A stretch of DNA of 30,005 nt from Clostridium sp. CAG:628 (GTDB taxonomy: Bacteria > Bacillota_I > Bacilli_A > RF39 > UBA660): the NCBI GenBank assembly GCA_000438415.1, contig FR902222.1, positions 1-30,005 of the forward strand, given 5' to 3'. Shown in pieces: positions 14,090 through 21,270 of this stretch. The notes under the pieces are model-generated. The model searched no databases and had not been told where the DNA came from. It saw only the letters and a list, made by a program, of their open reading frames with translations. Numbering within the stretch: the first letter of the stretch is position 1; each line of letters opens with the position of its first letter. Both the position numbers and the translations under genes were made by a program.

Positions 14090-15199
14090 ATGTATATGAA
14101 AAAAAGAGTGTTAATAAGTTATTTAAGTTATTCTAAACTTAGTTTAAATACTGCTTATAATTTGTATGACTTACTAGATAAAAACAAATACGATATTCAT
14201 TTACTAGATATATCAAATTACTTTAATAATAAAATAAATATATTTAATAATTATTTATTTAAAGATTATAAAATTAGTTTATTAAATGGTTTACTCTATA
14301 AAGTAATGAATAATAAAATAGTTAGTAAACAGTATTATAAATACAGTATTAAATGTTTTGATAGCACAAATCTTAGAGAATATTTTAAAAAAATAAATCC
14401 TGAACTTATAATATGTACCCACTATAGTGCAAGTTATATAAGTGCTTACTATAATAAATCTAAATTAATAAATAGTAAAATAGTTAATTTTGTTACTGAT
14501 TATACTATGCATGAATCATGGACTATTAATTCTAAAGAAATTGATAAGTATGTAGTACAAAATGACATTGTTAAAAATGAGTTTATAAAAAAAGGAATAA
14601 ATCCTAAAGATATTTATTCATATAACATTAATACTAATTTAGATAGTGTTGAAGATAAAAATACTATTTTAAAGAAATATAGTCTAAAAAAAGATAAAAA
14701 AAATTATTTATTTTTTGCTGATATAGATATGGGTTATGAATATTTTAAAACAGTATGTAAAAAGAACTATGATATTAATTTAATAGTTTCAACTGGAAAT
14801 AATAAAGAATTAAAAAGTAAATGTGAAGAATTTATTTATAACAATAATATAAAGAATACTCTAGTACTTGGTTTTTCAAAAGATATATATGCATTTATTA
14901 ATATAAGTGATATAGTTATATCTAAACCTGGTAGTAGTATTATTAACGAAGCTTTACTTATGGGAAAACCTGTTATAATGACTAATCCACAAAATAGTAG
15001 TGAAGTTTTTAATATGAAGTATATCCTAAAAAATCATTTTGGTTTAAAAGCCAGAACACCAATTAGTTTAAGAAGAAAAGTTAAATTATTAAATACTTAT
15101 TCATTTATATTAAATTCTATGAAAAATAAAATTAAGAAACAAATTTCTAGTAATGAGGGAAGTATAGACTTATTAATAGAAAGCATTTTAAAAGAGTAA
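14090..15199 (+). CDS. MurG/UgtP-like glycosyltransferase
   Basis: The protein (~370 residues) resembles GT28-type enzymes such as diacylglycerol glucosyltransferase: an N-terminal acceptor-binding half beginning KKRVLISYLSYSK (in place of the usual glycine-rich loop) with VNFVTDYTMHESW near residue 140, and a C-terminal donor-sugar half with the signature SKPGSSIINEALLMGKPVIMTNP (about residues 280-302). Such enzymes sit at the inner membrane face and move a sugar from a UDP-sugar to a lipid acceptor; the acceptor here is inferred. An earlier GTG at 14039 lies inside a terminator and is unlikely. No SD precedes the ATG codons at 14090 and 14096; a TATAAT at 14075-14080 would give an almost leaderless mRNA. 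Confidence 0.75.
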   Translation: MYMKKRVLISYLSYSKLSLNTAYNLYDLLDKNKYDIHLLDISNYFNNKINIFNNYLFKDYKISLLNGLLYKVMNNKIVSKQYYKYSIKCFDSTNLREYFKKINPELIICTHYSASYISAYYNKSKLINSKIVNFVTDYTMHESWTINSKEIDKYVVQNDIVKNEFIKKGINPKDIYSYNINTNLDSVEDKNTILKKYSLKKDKKNYLFFADIDMGYEYFKTVCKKNYDINLIVSTGNNKELKSKCEEFIYNNNIKNTLVLGFSKDIYAFINISDIVISKPGSSIINEALLMGKPVIMTNPQNSSEVFNMKYILKNHFGLKARTPISLRRKVKLLNTYSFILNSMKNKIKKQISSNEGSIDLLIESILKE

Positions 15200-15219
15200 G
15201 AAATGTCTTACCCTTTTTT
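15196..15219. terminator. terminator between convergent genes
   Basis: GTAAG-AAATGT-CTTAC followed by CCTTTTTT on the plus strand, and by TCTTTT on the minus strand. The stem is short; it serves the converging glycosyltransferase and CofE-like genes. Confidence 0.55.
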
Positions 15220-16405
15220 AGTCTGCATAGTTTTTAAAATAATTTTTAATAAATACTACTGGAGTACCTTTATCTCCACTTCCACTAGTTAAGTCACATA
15301 AACTACCTATTAAATCGGTGTATCTCCTTGGTGTAGTTCCTTGACTTGCCATTGTACCTTTTAAATTATTAGATTTTTCCTTTATTTCTTCTTTAATTTT
15401 ATTATTTAATTCTTCTCCACTTAAACCAGCAAATTTATTATCTGATAAATATTTAAGTTTAATTTCATTAGGAGAACCTTCTAATCCACTAGTATATGCA
15501 GGACTTACTACAGGGTCTGCTAATTCCCAAATTTTTCCTACTGGATCTTTAAATGCCCCATCTCCATAAATCATAACTTCAACAGTTTTATTAGTTAATT
15601 CATACATTTTCTTTTGTATATCATTTACGAGATTTTGTCCATCTTGAGGAAATAATTTTACCTTTTCTTCAGTAGCGCGATTACTTCCTAAAAGTCCATA
15701 TTTAGAATTATAACCACTTCCATTAATACTATTAGTTAATAAATCATCTAATCCTAAAACAGTAACTCCACCATTCTTTTTAATTAATTCTTTAGTTATA
15801 TTTCTTGTATGAATATCAGCACATAATACTTCTTTAGTATAATCTAATATTACTTCAGGATTATTAGAAAAAACAAACTCAACATCACAATTTTCTTTTT
15901 TACATAAATCTCTATAAAAATCCACCATATTTACACCAGTAAATACATGTTTAAAATCTCCAAATTTTTCAGAATATTCTTTTTCACTCATAACATAATT
16001 ATTAAGAGGAATATTTAAGTTTTTTAATCTATCTTTATCTAAAATATCATTACCTACTTCATCTGATGGATAACTTAAAACAAATGTAATTTTATCCATA
16101 GCACGTGCAAAAGCACTTAGCAGTACTGCAAATCTATTTCTACTTAGTATTGGATAAACTATTCCTAAATGTCTAGTTTTCACTTTACTTTTTAAATCTT
16201 TTGCTATATCATCTATAGTACAATAGTTTCCAGTACTAATTCCTACCACTGCTTCAGTTACAGCAATTATATCTTTATCTTCAACACTCATATTTAATTC
16301 ATCAAGTGCAGATAATACACTATTTACTGTTATTTCAGCTAAATTGTCTCCTTCTTTAATAACTCCAGTTCTTACTCCTATACTCATTGTTCCAACTTTA
16401 CTCAT
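15218..16405 (-). CDS. CofE-like (F420-0:glutamate ligase family) protein
   Basis: The 395-residue cytosolic protein has the CofE fold pattern: a start VGTMSIGVRTGVIKEGDNLAEI, then EDKDIIAVTEAVVGIS (usual form DGDVLVVaskvvs), HLGIVYPILSRNRFAVLL, and late GDGAFKDPVGKIWELADPVVSPA. True CofE adds glutamate to coenzyme F420, but Firmicutes of this type are not known to make F420 and no other F420 gene is here. Related proteins are widespread in Firmicutes, and this one probably ligates an amino acid to another carboxylate-bearing acceptor. AGGAGAGTG precedes the ATG. Confidence 0.75.
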   Translation of the reverse strand: MSKVGTMSIGVRTGVIKEGDNLAEITVNSVLSALDELNMSVEDKDIIAVTEAVVGISTGNYCTIDDIAKDLKSKVKTRHLGIVYPILSRNRFAVLLSAFARAMDKITFVLSYPSDEVGNDILDKDRLKNLNIPLNNYVMSEKEYSEKFGDFKHVFTGVNMVDFYRDLCKKENCDVEFVFSNNPEVILDYTKEVLCADIHTRNITKELIKKNGGVTVLGLDDLLTNSINGSGYNSKYGLLGSNRATEEKVKLFPQDGQNLVNDIQKKMYELTNKTVEVMIYGDGAFKDPVGKIWELADPVVSPAYTSGLEGSPNEIKLKYLSDNKFAGLSGEELNNKIKEEIKEKSNNLKGTMASQGTTPRRYTDLIGSLCDLTSGSGDKGTPVVFIKNYFKNYAD

Positions 16406-16493
16406 ATTTAGTCACTCTCCTATAATATTTTATCAAAGAGTAATTTATTTTTAAAGTATATTTACATTTATTAGTAAACTCATTGTAAAGTGT

Positions 16494-16526
16494 TTATTTT
16501 ATTGATAATAGTAATAATTCATTCAT
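16494..16526 (-). CDS. possible leader peptide upstream of the CofE-like gene
   Basis: MNELLLLSIK and stop, with GAGG 7 bases before the ATG. Four of its ten codons are Leu. It lies ~90 bases upstream of the CofE-like start, with TTTAC/GTAAA inverted repeats between. In DNA this AT-rich the composition could be chance. The remaining 16406-16640 stretch shows nothing else clear. Confidence 0.25.
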   Translation of the reverse strand: MNELLLLSIK

Positions 16527-16639
16527 AGTAATACCTCAATAATATTATATTAAATTTTAAAAAGAATTCTGTCATTATAGTTTTTTACCTTAACAAGTAT
16601 ATTTGATACTAAAATAATAATGTTTTAATTTATAATAAA

Positions 16640-16660
16640 ACCTCGTTAAAAACGAGGATT
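16640..16660 (-). terminator. terminator of tRNA-Glu
   Basis: On the minus strand CCTCG-TTTTTAA-CGAGG followed by TTTTATT, 12 bases after the tRNA 3' end. Confidence 0.8.
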
Positions 16661-16671
16661 AATATTCAAAA

Positions 16672-16747
16672 TGGTGACCTGTACGGGATTTGAACCCGTG
16701 AATGCAAGCTTGAGAGGCTTGTGTGTTAACCATTTCACCAACAGGCC
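16672..16747 (-). tRNA. tRNA-Glu (CTC)
   Basis: The 76-nt cloverleaf has a GGCCTGT/ACAGGTC acceptor, anticodon stem CAAGC/GCTTG with loop CTCTCAA (anticodon CTC, codon GAG), T-loop TTCAAAT and an encoded CCA. Acceptor and T-arm match bacterial tRNA-Glu. It lies 43 bases downstream of gltX on the same strand. Confidence 0.93.
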
Positions 16748-16750
16748 AAT

Positions 16751-16790
16751 TCACGCATACAATTTTACCATATGCGTGATATTTTTTCAA
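16751..16790 (-). promoter_or_regulatory. tRNA-Glu promoter with a palindrome flanking the -10
   Basis: On the minus strand TTGAAA (16790-16785), 17 bp, and TAAAAT (16767-16762) with TGG upstream form a promoter that abuts the gltX stop codon. The 9-bp inverted repeat TCACGCATA/TATGCGTGA (16779-16771 and 16759-16751) brackets the -10, as an operator would. Read on the plus strand it is also a hairpin followed by T residues, so a terminator role is an alternative. Confidence 0.6.
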
Positions 16791-18416
16791 TTAGAATTTG
16801 CTAATTCTTTCTTTTATTCTGTCTTTTCCAAGAAGTTTTAATATTTCGTATAAGTCAGGTGTCATTGTTCTATTAGTAACACTTACTCTTATAACTTCAC
16901 ATGCATGTGCAACTGAGCCTTTGTAATTTTCAGGATTTTTCTTATATTCTTTAGTTTCACTAGCAAAACCAAACTTAGGACACATTTCTTTAATCTTGTT
17001 AAACCATGTTTGTTTGTCGTCAGCCTCATCATACACATTATCTATATAATACTCAAGTAACTCTTTAGAATAGTAGTCCTTCCTTTCAAAAGTCTTTTCT
17101 TCATTAAAGAATAACTCGTCATACATATAACCTATTTCTCTTTTAACTGCACTAAAGCTTTCTATGTCTTTTCTAGGTCTTTCTACTTCTCTTTCAATAT
17201 TTAATACATTAATTGTATAGTCTTTATACTTATTTATTAATTCATTAAATTCTTTATCATAAGTTCTTGACCAAACATCAACTAAATTAAATACTTCTTC
17301 TGCTTTTAGTCTACTAATATAATTTTTAGAAATATTAATAAGTTTTTCTAAGTCATATAATGAACCACTTGTACTCATTTTATCAAAAGTAAATTTAAAA
17401 TCTTTATAAGTTTTGTCAGGGTTAGCTATAAACCACTCTTCAAAGTTAGAGTTAACTAAAGTTGCAAAATATAGTTTAATTGCTTCAACTGGAATTCCTC
17501 TTTCATGATAAAATGCTACAGCTGCCTCTGGGTCTTTTCTTTTACTAATTTTTCTTACTTTATCTCCATCTTTTTTATTAAGTGGAAGTAAATGTGCAAA
17601 TTTTGGTGCTTTAAAACCACATGCATCCCATATCTCTAAATGATAAGTTAATGAAGAAATATATGAGTCATCTCTTGTAACAGTAGTAACTCTCATGTAA
17701 TGGTCATCACACACATGCGCAAATGCATAAGGTGGTACTCCATCACTTTTAATTAAAACTTGATCTATATCATTTTCTGGAAGTTCAAGTTTTCCTTTAA
17801 TTAAATCATTAAACTCTACTTTTTTATTAAAGTCTCCCATACTTTTAAGTCTTAAAACCCACTTATCTTTGTTTTCTAAATGTTTTTTAATCTCTTCCAT
17901 TGATAAATTTCTACACTTTGCATAATGTCCATAATAGCCTATTCTATCTTTAATGTCTTCTTGATGTGTTCTCATTTCTGTTAATTCTTCTTCTGTACAA
18001 AAACAAGGATATGCTCTTCCAATACTTACTAAGTATTTAGCAACAGTATGATAAATGTTTAATCTATCTCTTTGTTTATATGGTCCATAATTACCACCTG
18101 TAACTGGGCTTTCATCTATTATATAATTAAATTCACCTAAATCATTTACGATATGCTCTATTCCATTTTCAATTGATCTTTTTTCATCTGTGTCTTCAAT
18201 TCTTAATATAAATACACCATTACTTTGATGTGCAAAAACTTCTGGTATAAAAGCAGCATACATATTTCCCATATGCATTCTTCCAGTTGGACTAGGCGCA
18301 AAACGGCATACTTCGGCACCTTCTGGTAAATTTCTTTCAGGATACATTTTCTCCAAGTCTTCAATAGTAGTTGTCACTTCTGGATATAAAAGTTCTGCTA
18401 ATTCTTTATAATTCAT
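16791..18416 (-). CDS. gltX: glutamyl-tRNA synthetase
   Basis: The class I enzyme (541 residues from the ATG at 18416) activates glutamate for tRNA-Glu. FAPSPTGRMHMGNMYAAF holds the HIGH-type motif near residue 48, LRIEDTD follows, and the KMSKS loop is RKISKRK near residue 290. The C-terminal helical half binds the anticodon. A GTG at 18425 is the only earlier start in frame, but AAAGGAAGTGAG is better placed for the ATG. The gene is followed by tRNA-Glu, so synthetase and substrate can be made from one transcript as well as separately. Its promoter has an extended -10, TATGGTAAAAT (18476-18466). Confidence 0.96.
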   Translation of the reverse strand: MNYKELAELLYPEVTTTIEDLEKMYPERNLPEGAEVCRFAPSPTGRMHMGNMYAAFIPEVFAHQSNGVFILRIEDTDEKRSIENGIEHIVNDLGEFNYIIDESPVTGGNYGPYKQRDRLNIYHTVAKYLVSIGRAYPCFCTEEELTEMRTHQEDIKDRIGYYGHYAKCRNLSMEEIKKHLENKDKWVLRLKSMGDFNKKVEFNDLIKGKLELPENDIDQVLIKSDGVPPYAFAHVCDDHYMRVTTVTRDDSYISSLTYHLEIWDACGFKAPKFAHLLPLNKKDGDKVRKISKRKDPEAAVAFYHERGIPVEAIKLYFATLVNSNFEEWFIANPDKTYKDFKFTFDKMSTSGSLYDLEKLINISKNYISRLKAEEVFNLVDVWSRTYDKEFNELINKYKDYTINVLNIEREVERPRKDIESFSAVKREIGYMYDELFFNEEKTFERKDYYSKELLEYYIDNVYDEADDKQTWFNKIKEMCPKFGFASETKEYKKNPENYKGSVAHACEVIRVSVTNRTMTPDLYEILKLLGKDRIKERISKF

Positions 18417-18465
18417 TTTTCTCACTTCCTTTAAAACATACTATTATTTTACTATATTTTGTACT

Positions 18466-18521
18466 ATTTTACCATATTTTTTTAAATAAATATTGACATT
18501 TAAATAAAAATGTAGTAAAAT
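18466..18521. promoter_or_regulatory. divergent promoters for gltX and the toxin-like gene
   Basis: Plus strand: TTGACA (18493-18498), 17 bp, TAAAAT (18516-18521) with a near-extended TGT, an excellent sigma-A promoter. Minus strand: extended -10 TATGGTAAAAT at 18476-18466 for gltX. Confidence 0.75.
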
Positions 18522-18546
18522 AAGGTACAATTAAGAGGGGGATTTT

Positions 18547-19416
18547 ATGATAACATTTAATGAATTAAATTATGTTAATTCAAGACCATCTAACTGTCCA
18601 TATCCAGGAATTGGTTATGCTAAAGATGTAGCGTAAGAATTAAAATCAAGTTTTTCTGAATACAAGGAATACTATTTTAATAAGAAATACAATTTTTCTT
18701 TATCAAATGGAGAACAATTTGACCTTGAAATTCTAAAAAAGAATATATGTCATATGTTAGGAGTAGACTTTAAATTATTAACAAGTGAACAATATACTGG
18801 TTTTAGAGAAGACGTTTTAAAAATATATGGAAGTATTCAAAGTTTTGATTTACTAACCCAACTAGTTGAAAACATAGACGATATAGTTAAATATGACGAA
18901 AGCGCAGCTAACAAAGTATTAAATTATTATAGAATAATGGTTAAATCTTCAATATTTAAAAAGATATCTGACTTTTCTAGATTTAACTTTGGTGTTATAA
19001 ATTTTGACTCAAATATTTATCCGCACCACATTTCGTCAAGAAGTACTAAATACCTATATGTACAAAGTAACGAAATAACTACACCATATTTTATGATGGG
19101 TATATTAAAAGAAAGCAATACAGACGAAGTAAAAGAAGACGAAACACTAATTGATAAATATGTTGTAGAAACTTTACTTGCGCCAACTAATCCAAAAGAT
19201 TTCTTTAAAAATCAAGAAGTATGTATACCTACTCAAATTCAAATAATAACAAAAGATAAAATGGCAAAAGTAGAAGCTTCAGCAAGTGAAAAATTAGCTC
19301 TATTAAATCAATACAAACTTATAATTAGCCAATATGGATTAAACAATAAATTAAATATAATGGGTGATTACGAAACAACATTAGCTGACAGTGTAAATAA
19401 AAAATTAAGTTTATAA
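18547..19416 (+). pseudogene. PBECR4-like putative nuclease/toxin gene with an in-frame stop
   Basis: From an ATG with a very strong SD (AGAGGGGG) and a consensus promoter, the frame runs 29 codons, meets TAA at 18634-18636, and then stays open for 260 more codons to 19416. The second part has FSLSNGEQFDLEILKKNICHMLGVDF (about codons 50-75), which resembles the FKxxNLxHLLGL segment of PBECR4-type (Barnase-EndoU-ColicinE5-RelE-like) toxins, and later a beta-strand region ending PYFMMGIL. The family assignment is tentative. A single point change explains the break, so inactivation is recent. Translation could restart at the ATG at 18754, giving a 220-residue fragment. No immunity gene is visible next to it. 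Confidence 0.6.
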
Positions 19417-19459
19417 ATCAAAATTAAGCAAAAGGTATAGAAAAATAAAAGTGTAAGTA

Positions 19460-19488
19460 TTGCATAAATTTAAATATTTTAGTATAAT
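19460..19488 (+). promoter_or_regulatory. promoter of the putative antitoxin RNA
   Basis: TTGCAT (19460-19465), 17 bp, TATAAT (19483-19488). Confidence 0.75.
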
Positions 19489-19494
19489 GTATAC

Positions 19495-19606
19495 AGAAGA
19501 GAAATCTTCATATAATAAAAAAGGAACATTTAATTTCACTGTTAAATGTCACCTGTTGTAGTTTTTTAAAAGCACCGACTGTGGTGAAATCAGGTGCTTT
19601 TTTATT
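19495..19606 (+). ncRNA. putative type I antitoxin RNA
   Basis: A ~110-nt RNA is expected from the promoter at 19460-19488 to the terminator at 19568-19601. It opens with hairpin GAAGA-GAAA-TCTTC (19496-19509), then ACATTTAA-TTTCACTG-TTAAATGT (19526-19549), then the terminator stem. AGAAGA (19495-19500) and CACCT (19550-19554) recur in the same order in the toxin leader region (19701-19706, 19715-19719), so the two oppositely transcribed RNAs are complementary there as well as in the shared terminator. This is the Fst/par layout. Confidence 0.6.
19568..19601. terminator. bidirectional terminator shared by toxin and antitoxin
   Basis: AAAAGCACC and GGTGCTTTT form a perfect 9-bp stem with T runs on both sides, so it ends the convergent transcripts. 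Confidence 0.85.
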
Positions 19607-19682
19607 TTTGTTTAATTATAATGAATATTAATAAAAAAATAATTATGATTAATGCTGTTATTAAAAAGTCTTTTTTTGACAT
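19602..19682 (-). CDS. 26-residue hydrophobic peptide, putative type I toxin
   Basis: MSKKDFLITA is followed by a block of ~17 Ile/Leu/Phe residues and a KQK tail: one membrane helix with charged ends, as in small membrane-acting toxins of type I systems. The SD is strong (GAGAGGGG, 8 bases before the ATG), there is a promoter at 19773-19745, a leader of ~55 bases, and the stop lies at the edge of the terminator shared with the opposing RNA. Its sequence does not resemble the Fst consensus, so it may be a separate family. It should insert in the cell membrane. Confidence 0.7.
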   Translation of the reverse strand: MSKKDFLITALIIIIFLLIFIIIKQK

Positions 19683-19744
19683 AATTATCACCCCTCTCTT
19701 AGAAGACTCGGTGACACCTAACAAATTAAATATTCCATGCATAA

Positions 19745-19773
19745 ATTATAACATAGTTAACAAGTTAAATCAA
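19745..19773 (-). promoter_or_regulatory. promoter of the putative toxin gene
   Basis: On the minus strand TTGATT (19773-19768), 17 bp, TATAAT (19750-19745). Confidence 0.75.
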
Positions 19774-19831
19774 TACAAAAAATGAACAAATTTTCGTATA
19801 TTTTAAGCTATAAAACTTCAAGATAAACCAC

Positions 19832-19860
19832 TTGCTTTTTTATTTTTTCTAATGTATAAT
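19832..19860 (+). promoter_or_regulatory. promoter of tRNA-Leu
   Basis: TTGCTT (19832-19837), 17 bp, TATAAT (19855-19860), ten bases before the tRNA. Confidence 0.7.
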
Positions 19861-19869
19861 TAAGTTACT

Positions 19870-19954
19870 GCTCCTGTGGCGGAATTGGTAGACGCGCACG
19901 ACTCAAAATCGTGTATAGAAATATGTCAGGGTTCGAGTCCCTGGAGGAGCACCA
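19870..19954 (+). tRNA. tRNA-Leu (CAA)
   Basis: The 85-nt type II tRNA has the D-arm TGGCGGAATTGGTAGACGC, anticodon stem CACGA/TCGTG with loop CTCAAAA (anticodon CAA, codon UUG), a variable arm, a T-arm CAGGG-TTCGAGT-CCCTG, and an encoded CCA. The acceptor GCTCCTG/GAGGAGC has a G-G mismatch at its inner end (7:66). Confidence 0.93.
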
Positions 19955-19966
19955 AGTATAAAAAAT

Positions 19967-19996
19967 AATGGCTAGTTTTAAATAACTAGTCATTTT
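19967..19996. terminator. bidirectional terminator between tRNA-Leu and scpB
   Basis: AATGGCTAGTT and AACTAGTCATT form an 11-bp stem (one G-U). T residues follow on the minus side and a short T tract on the plus side. It overlaps the scpB stop codon. Confidence 0.75.
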
Positions 19997-20552
19997 CTTT
20001 ATAATTAGATTTATATAACTCCACTTCACTATTATCAACTGGACTATCTTTAATATCAAGTTTAGGTAAGTCTTCTTTAGTAGCAAGTCCAAAATAATCT
20101 AAAAATTCATTAGTTGTTTTATAAAGATTAGGTTTTCCAATAGTATCTTCTTTACCACATTCTCTAATAAAACCTCTTGCTAACAATTTTCTAACAATTT
20201 GACTACTAGACACTCCTCTTATTTCATCAATTCTAACTCTTGTAATAGGTTCATTATAAGCAATTATTGCAAGAACTTCTAAACTAGCATTACTTAATGT
20301 AAATACTCTACTATCAGTAACCAATTTTTCATAATATTCTTTATGTTCACTTTTAGTAGTAAGTTTAAACGTATTTCCTAAAAAACTTATTCTCAAGCCA
20401 CGTTCAGGAGATTCATAATCACGTCTTAACTCAGTTAATATTCCTTTTACATCTTCTTCAGTAATACCTAAAATACTCGCAAGTTCTTTAATAGTAATTC
20501 CTTCATCACCTACTACAAATAATATTCCTTCTGTTACACTCTTTAAATTCAT
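19986..20552 (-). CDS. scpB: segregation and condensation protein B
   Basis: ScpB (188 residues from the ATG at 20552) is a dimer of winged-helix domains that joins ScpA and SMC in the condensin complex for chromosome segregation. The start NLKSVTEGILFVVGDEGITIKELASILGI is characteristic, as are the second winged helix EVLAIIAYNEPITRVRIDEIRGV and RGFIRECGKEDTIGKPNLYKTT. An upstream start at 20585 would overlap scpA by 32 bases; the ATG one base after the scpA stop, with AAAGAG upstream, is the better choice. Translation is coupled to scpA. Confidence 0.96.
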   Translation of the reverse strand: MNLKSVTEGILFVVGDEGITIKELASILGITEEDVKGILTELRRDYESPERGLRISFLGNTFKLTTKSEHKEYYEKLVTDSRVFTLSNASLEVLAIIAYNEPITRVRIDEIRGVSSSQIVRKLLARGFIRECGKEDTIGKPNLYKTTNEFLDYFGLATKEDLPKLDIKDSPVDNSEVELYKSNYKEND

Positions 20553-20553
20553 T

Positions 20554-21270
20554 CTAATCAACTCTTTCAAGTAAAATCGTTCCAAAGTTTTTATCTTGTT
20601 TTAATACTATTTCCTTATCTTTAGCCATTTCTAATATTCCTAAAAATGTTACCACTATATAAGGTCTACTTAATTCTTCAAACAAACTTAAGAACTCTAC
20701 TATTTTTTGCTTTTTTAATATACTTCTTATTTTATTTACCCTATCATTTACTGATAACTCTTTTTTAGCTATCTTAGTATTTAATGGTTTAGAGTATTCT
20801 TTTCTTTCTAATAACTTTTGTAAAGCAACTAATAAATCATTAGCACTTACTCCTTCATTATTTTCTAATTTTTCAGTTGTATATAACTCTCTTTTCTCGG
20901 GAACTTTTGTATAATAATTACTTCTTTTATCTTCAAGTGTTCTAAAAGTACTAGTACTTTCTTTATATTTCTGATATTCAAGTAATCTTCTTTTTAATTC
21001 TTCTTCAGGATTAACACTTTCTTCATTTTCATCTTCTTTAGGTGGTTTAGGAAGTAAATATCTACTTTTCATTTCAATTAATTCACTAGCAGTTACTAAG
21101 TATTCACTTGCTATATCTAAATTCATTTCTTCCATTTCTTTTAGATAATTAATATATTGTTCAGTTATATCTACTATCTTTATTTCACTTATTTCTATTT
21201 TCGACTGTTTTACTAAGTGCAAGAGTAGATCTAATGGACCCTCAAAATCCCCGATTAAAAAATTATTCAT
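20554..21270 (-). CDS. scpA: segregation and condensation protein A
   Basis: ScpA (238 residues) is the kleisin that bridges the SMC heads and binds ScpB. The N-terminus FEGPLDLLLHLVKQSKIEISEIKIVDITEQY is the family signature; ELIEMKSRYLLPKP follows, then a charged middle and a C-terminal winged helix (KEIVLKQDKNFGTILLER). Its ATG overlaps the stop of the upstream membrane-protein gene by one base (TAATG). Confidence 0.97.
   Translation of the reverse strand: MNNFLIGDFEGPLDLLLHLVKQSKIEISEIKIVDITEQYINYLKEMEEMNLDIASEYLVTASELIEMKSRYLLPKPPKEDENEESVNPEEELKRRLLEYQKYKESTSTFRTLEDKRSNYYTKVPEKRELYTTEKLENNEGVSANDLLVALQKLLERKEYSKPLNTKIAKKELSVNDRVNKIRSILKKQKIVEFLSLFEELSRPYIVVTFLGILEMAKDKEIVLKQDKNFGTILLERVD

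Noticed and set aside
19594..19785. 63-codon plus-strand ORF
   Set aside because: It runs antisense across the toxin gene and starts inside the terminator; no SD.
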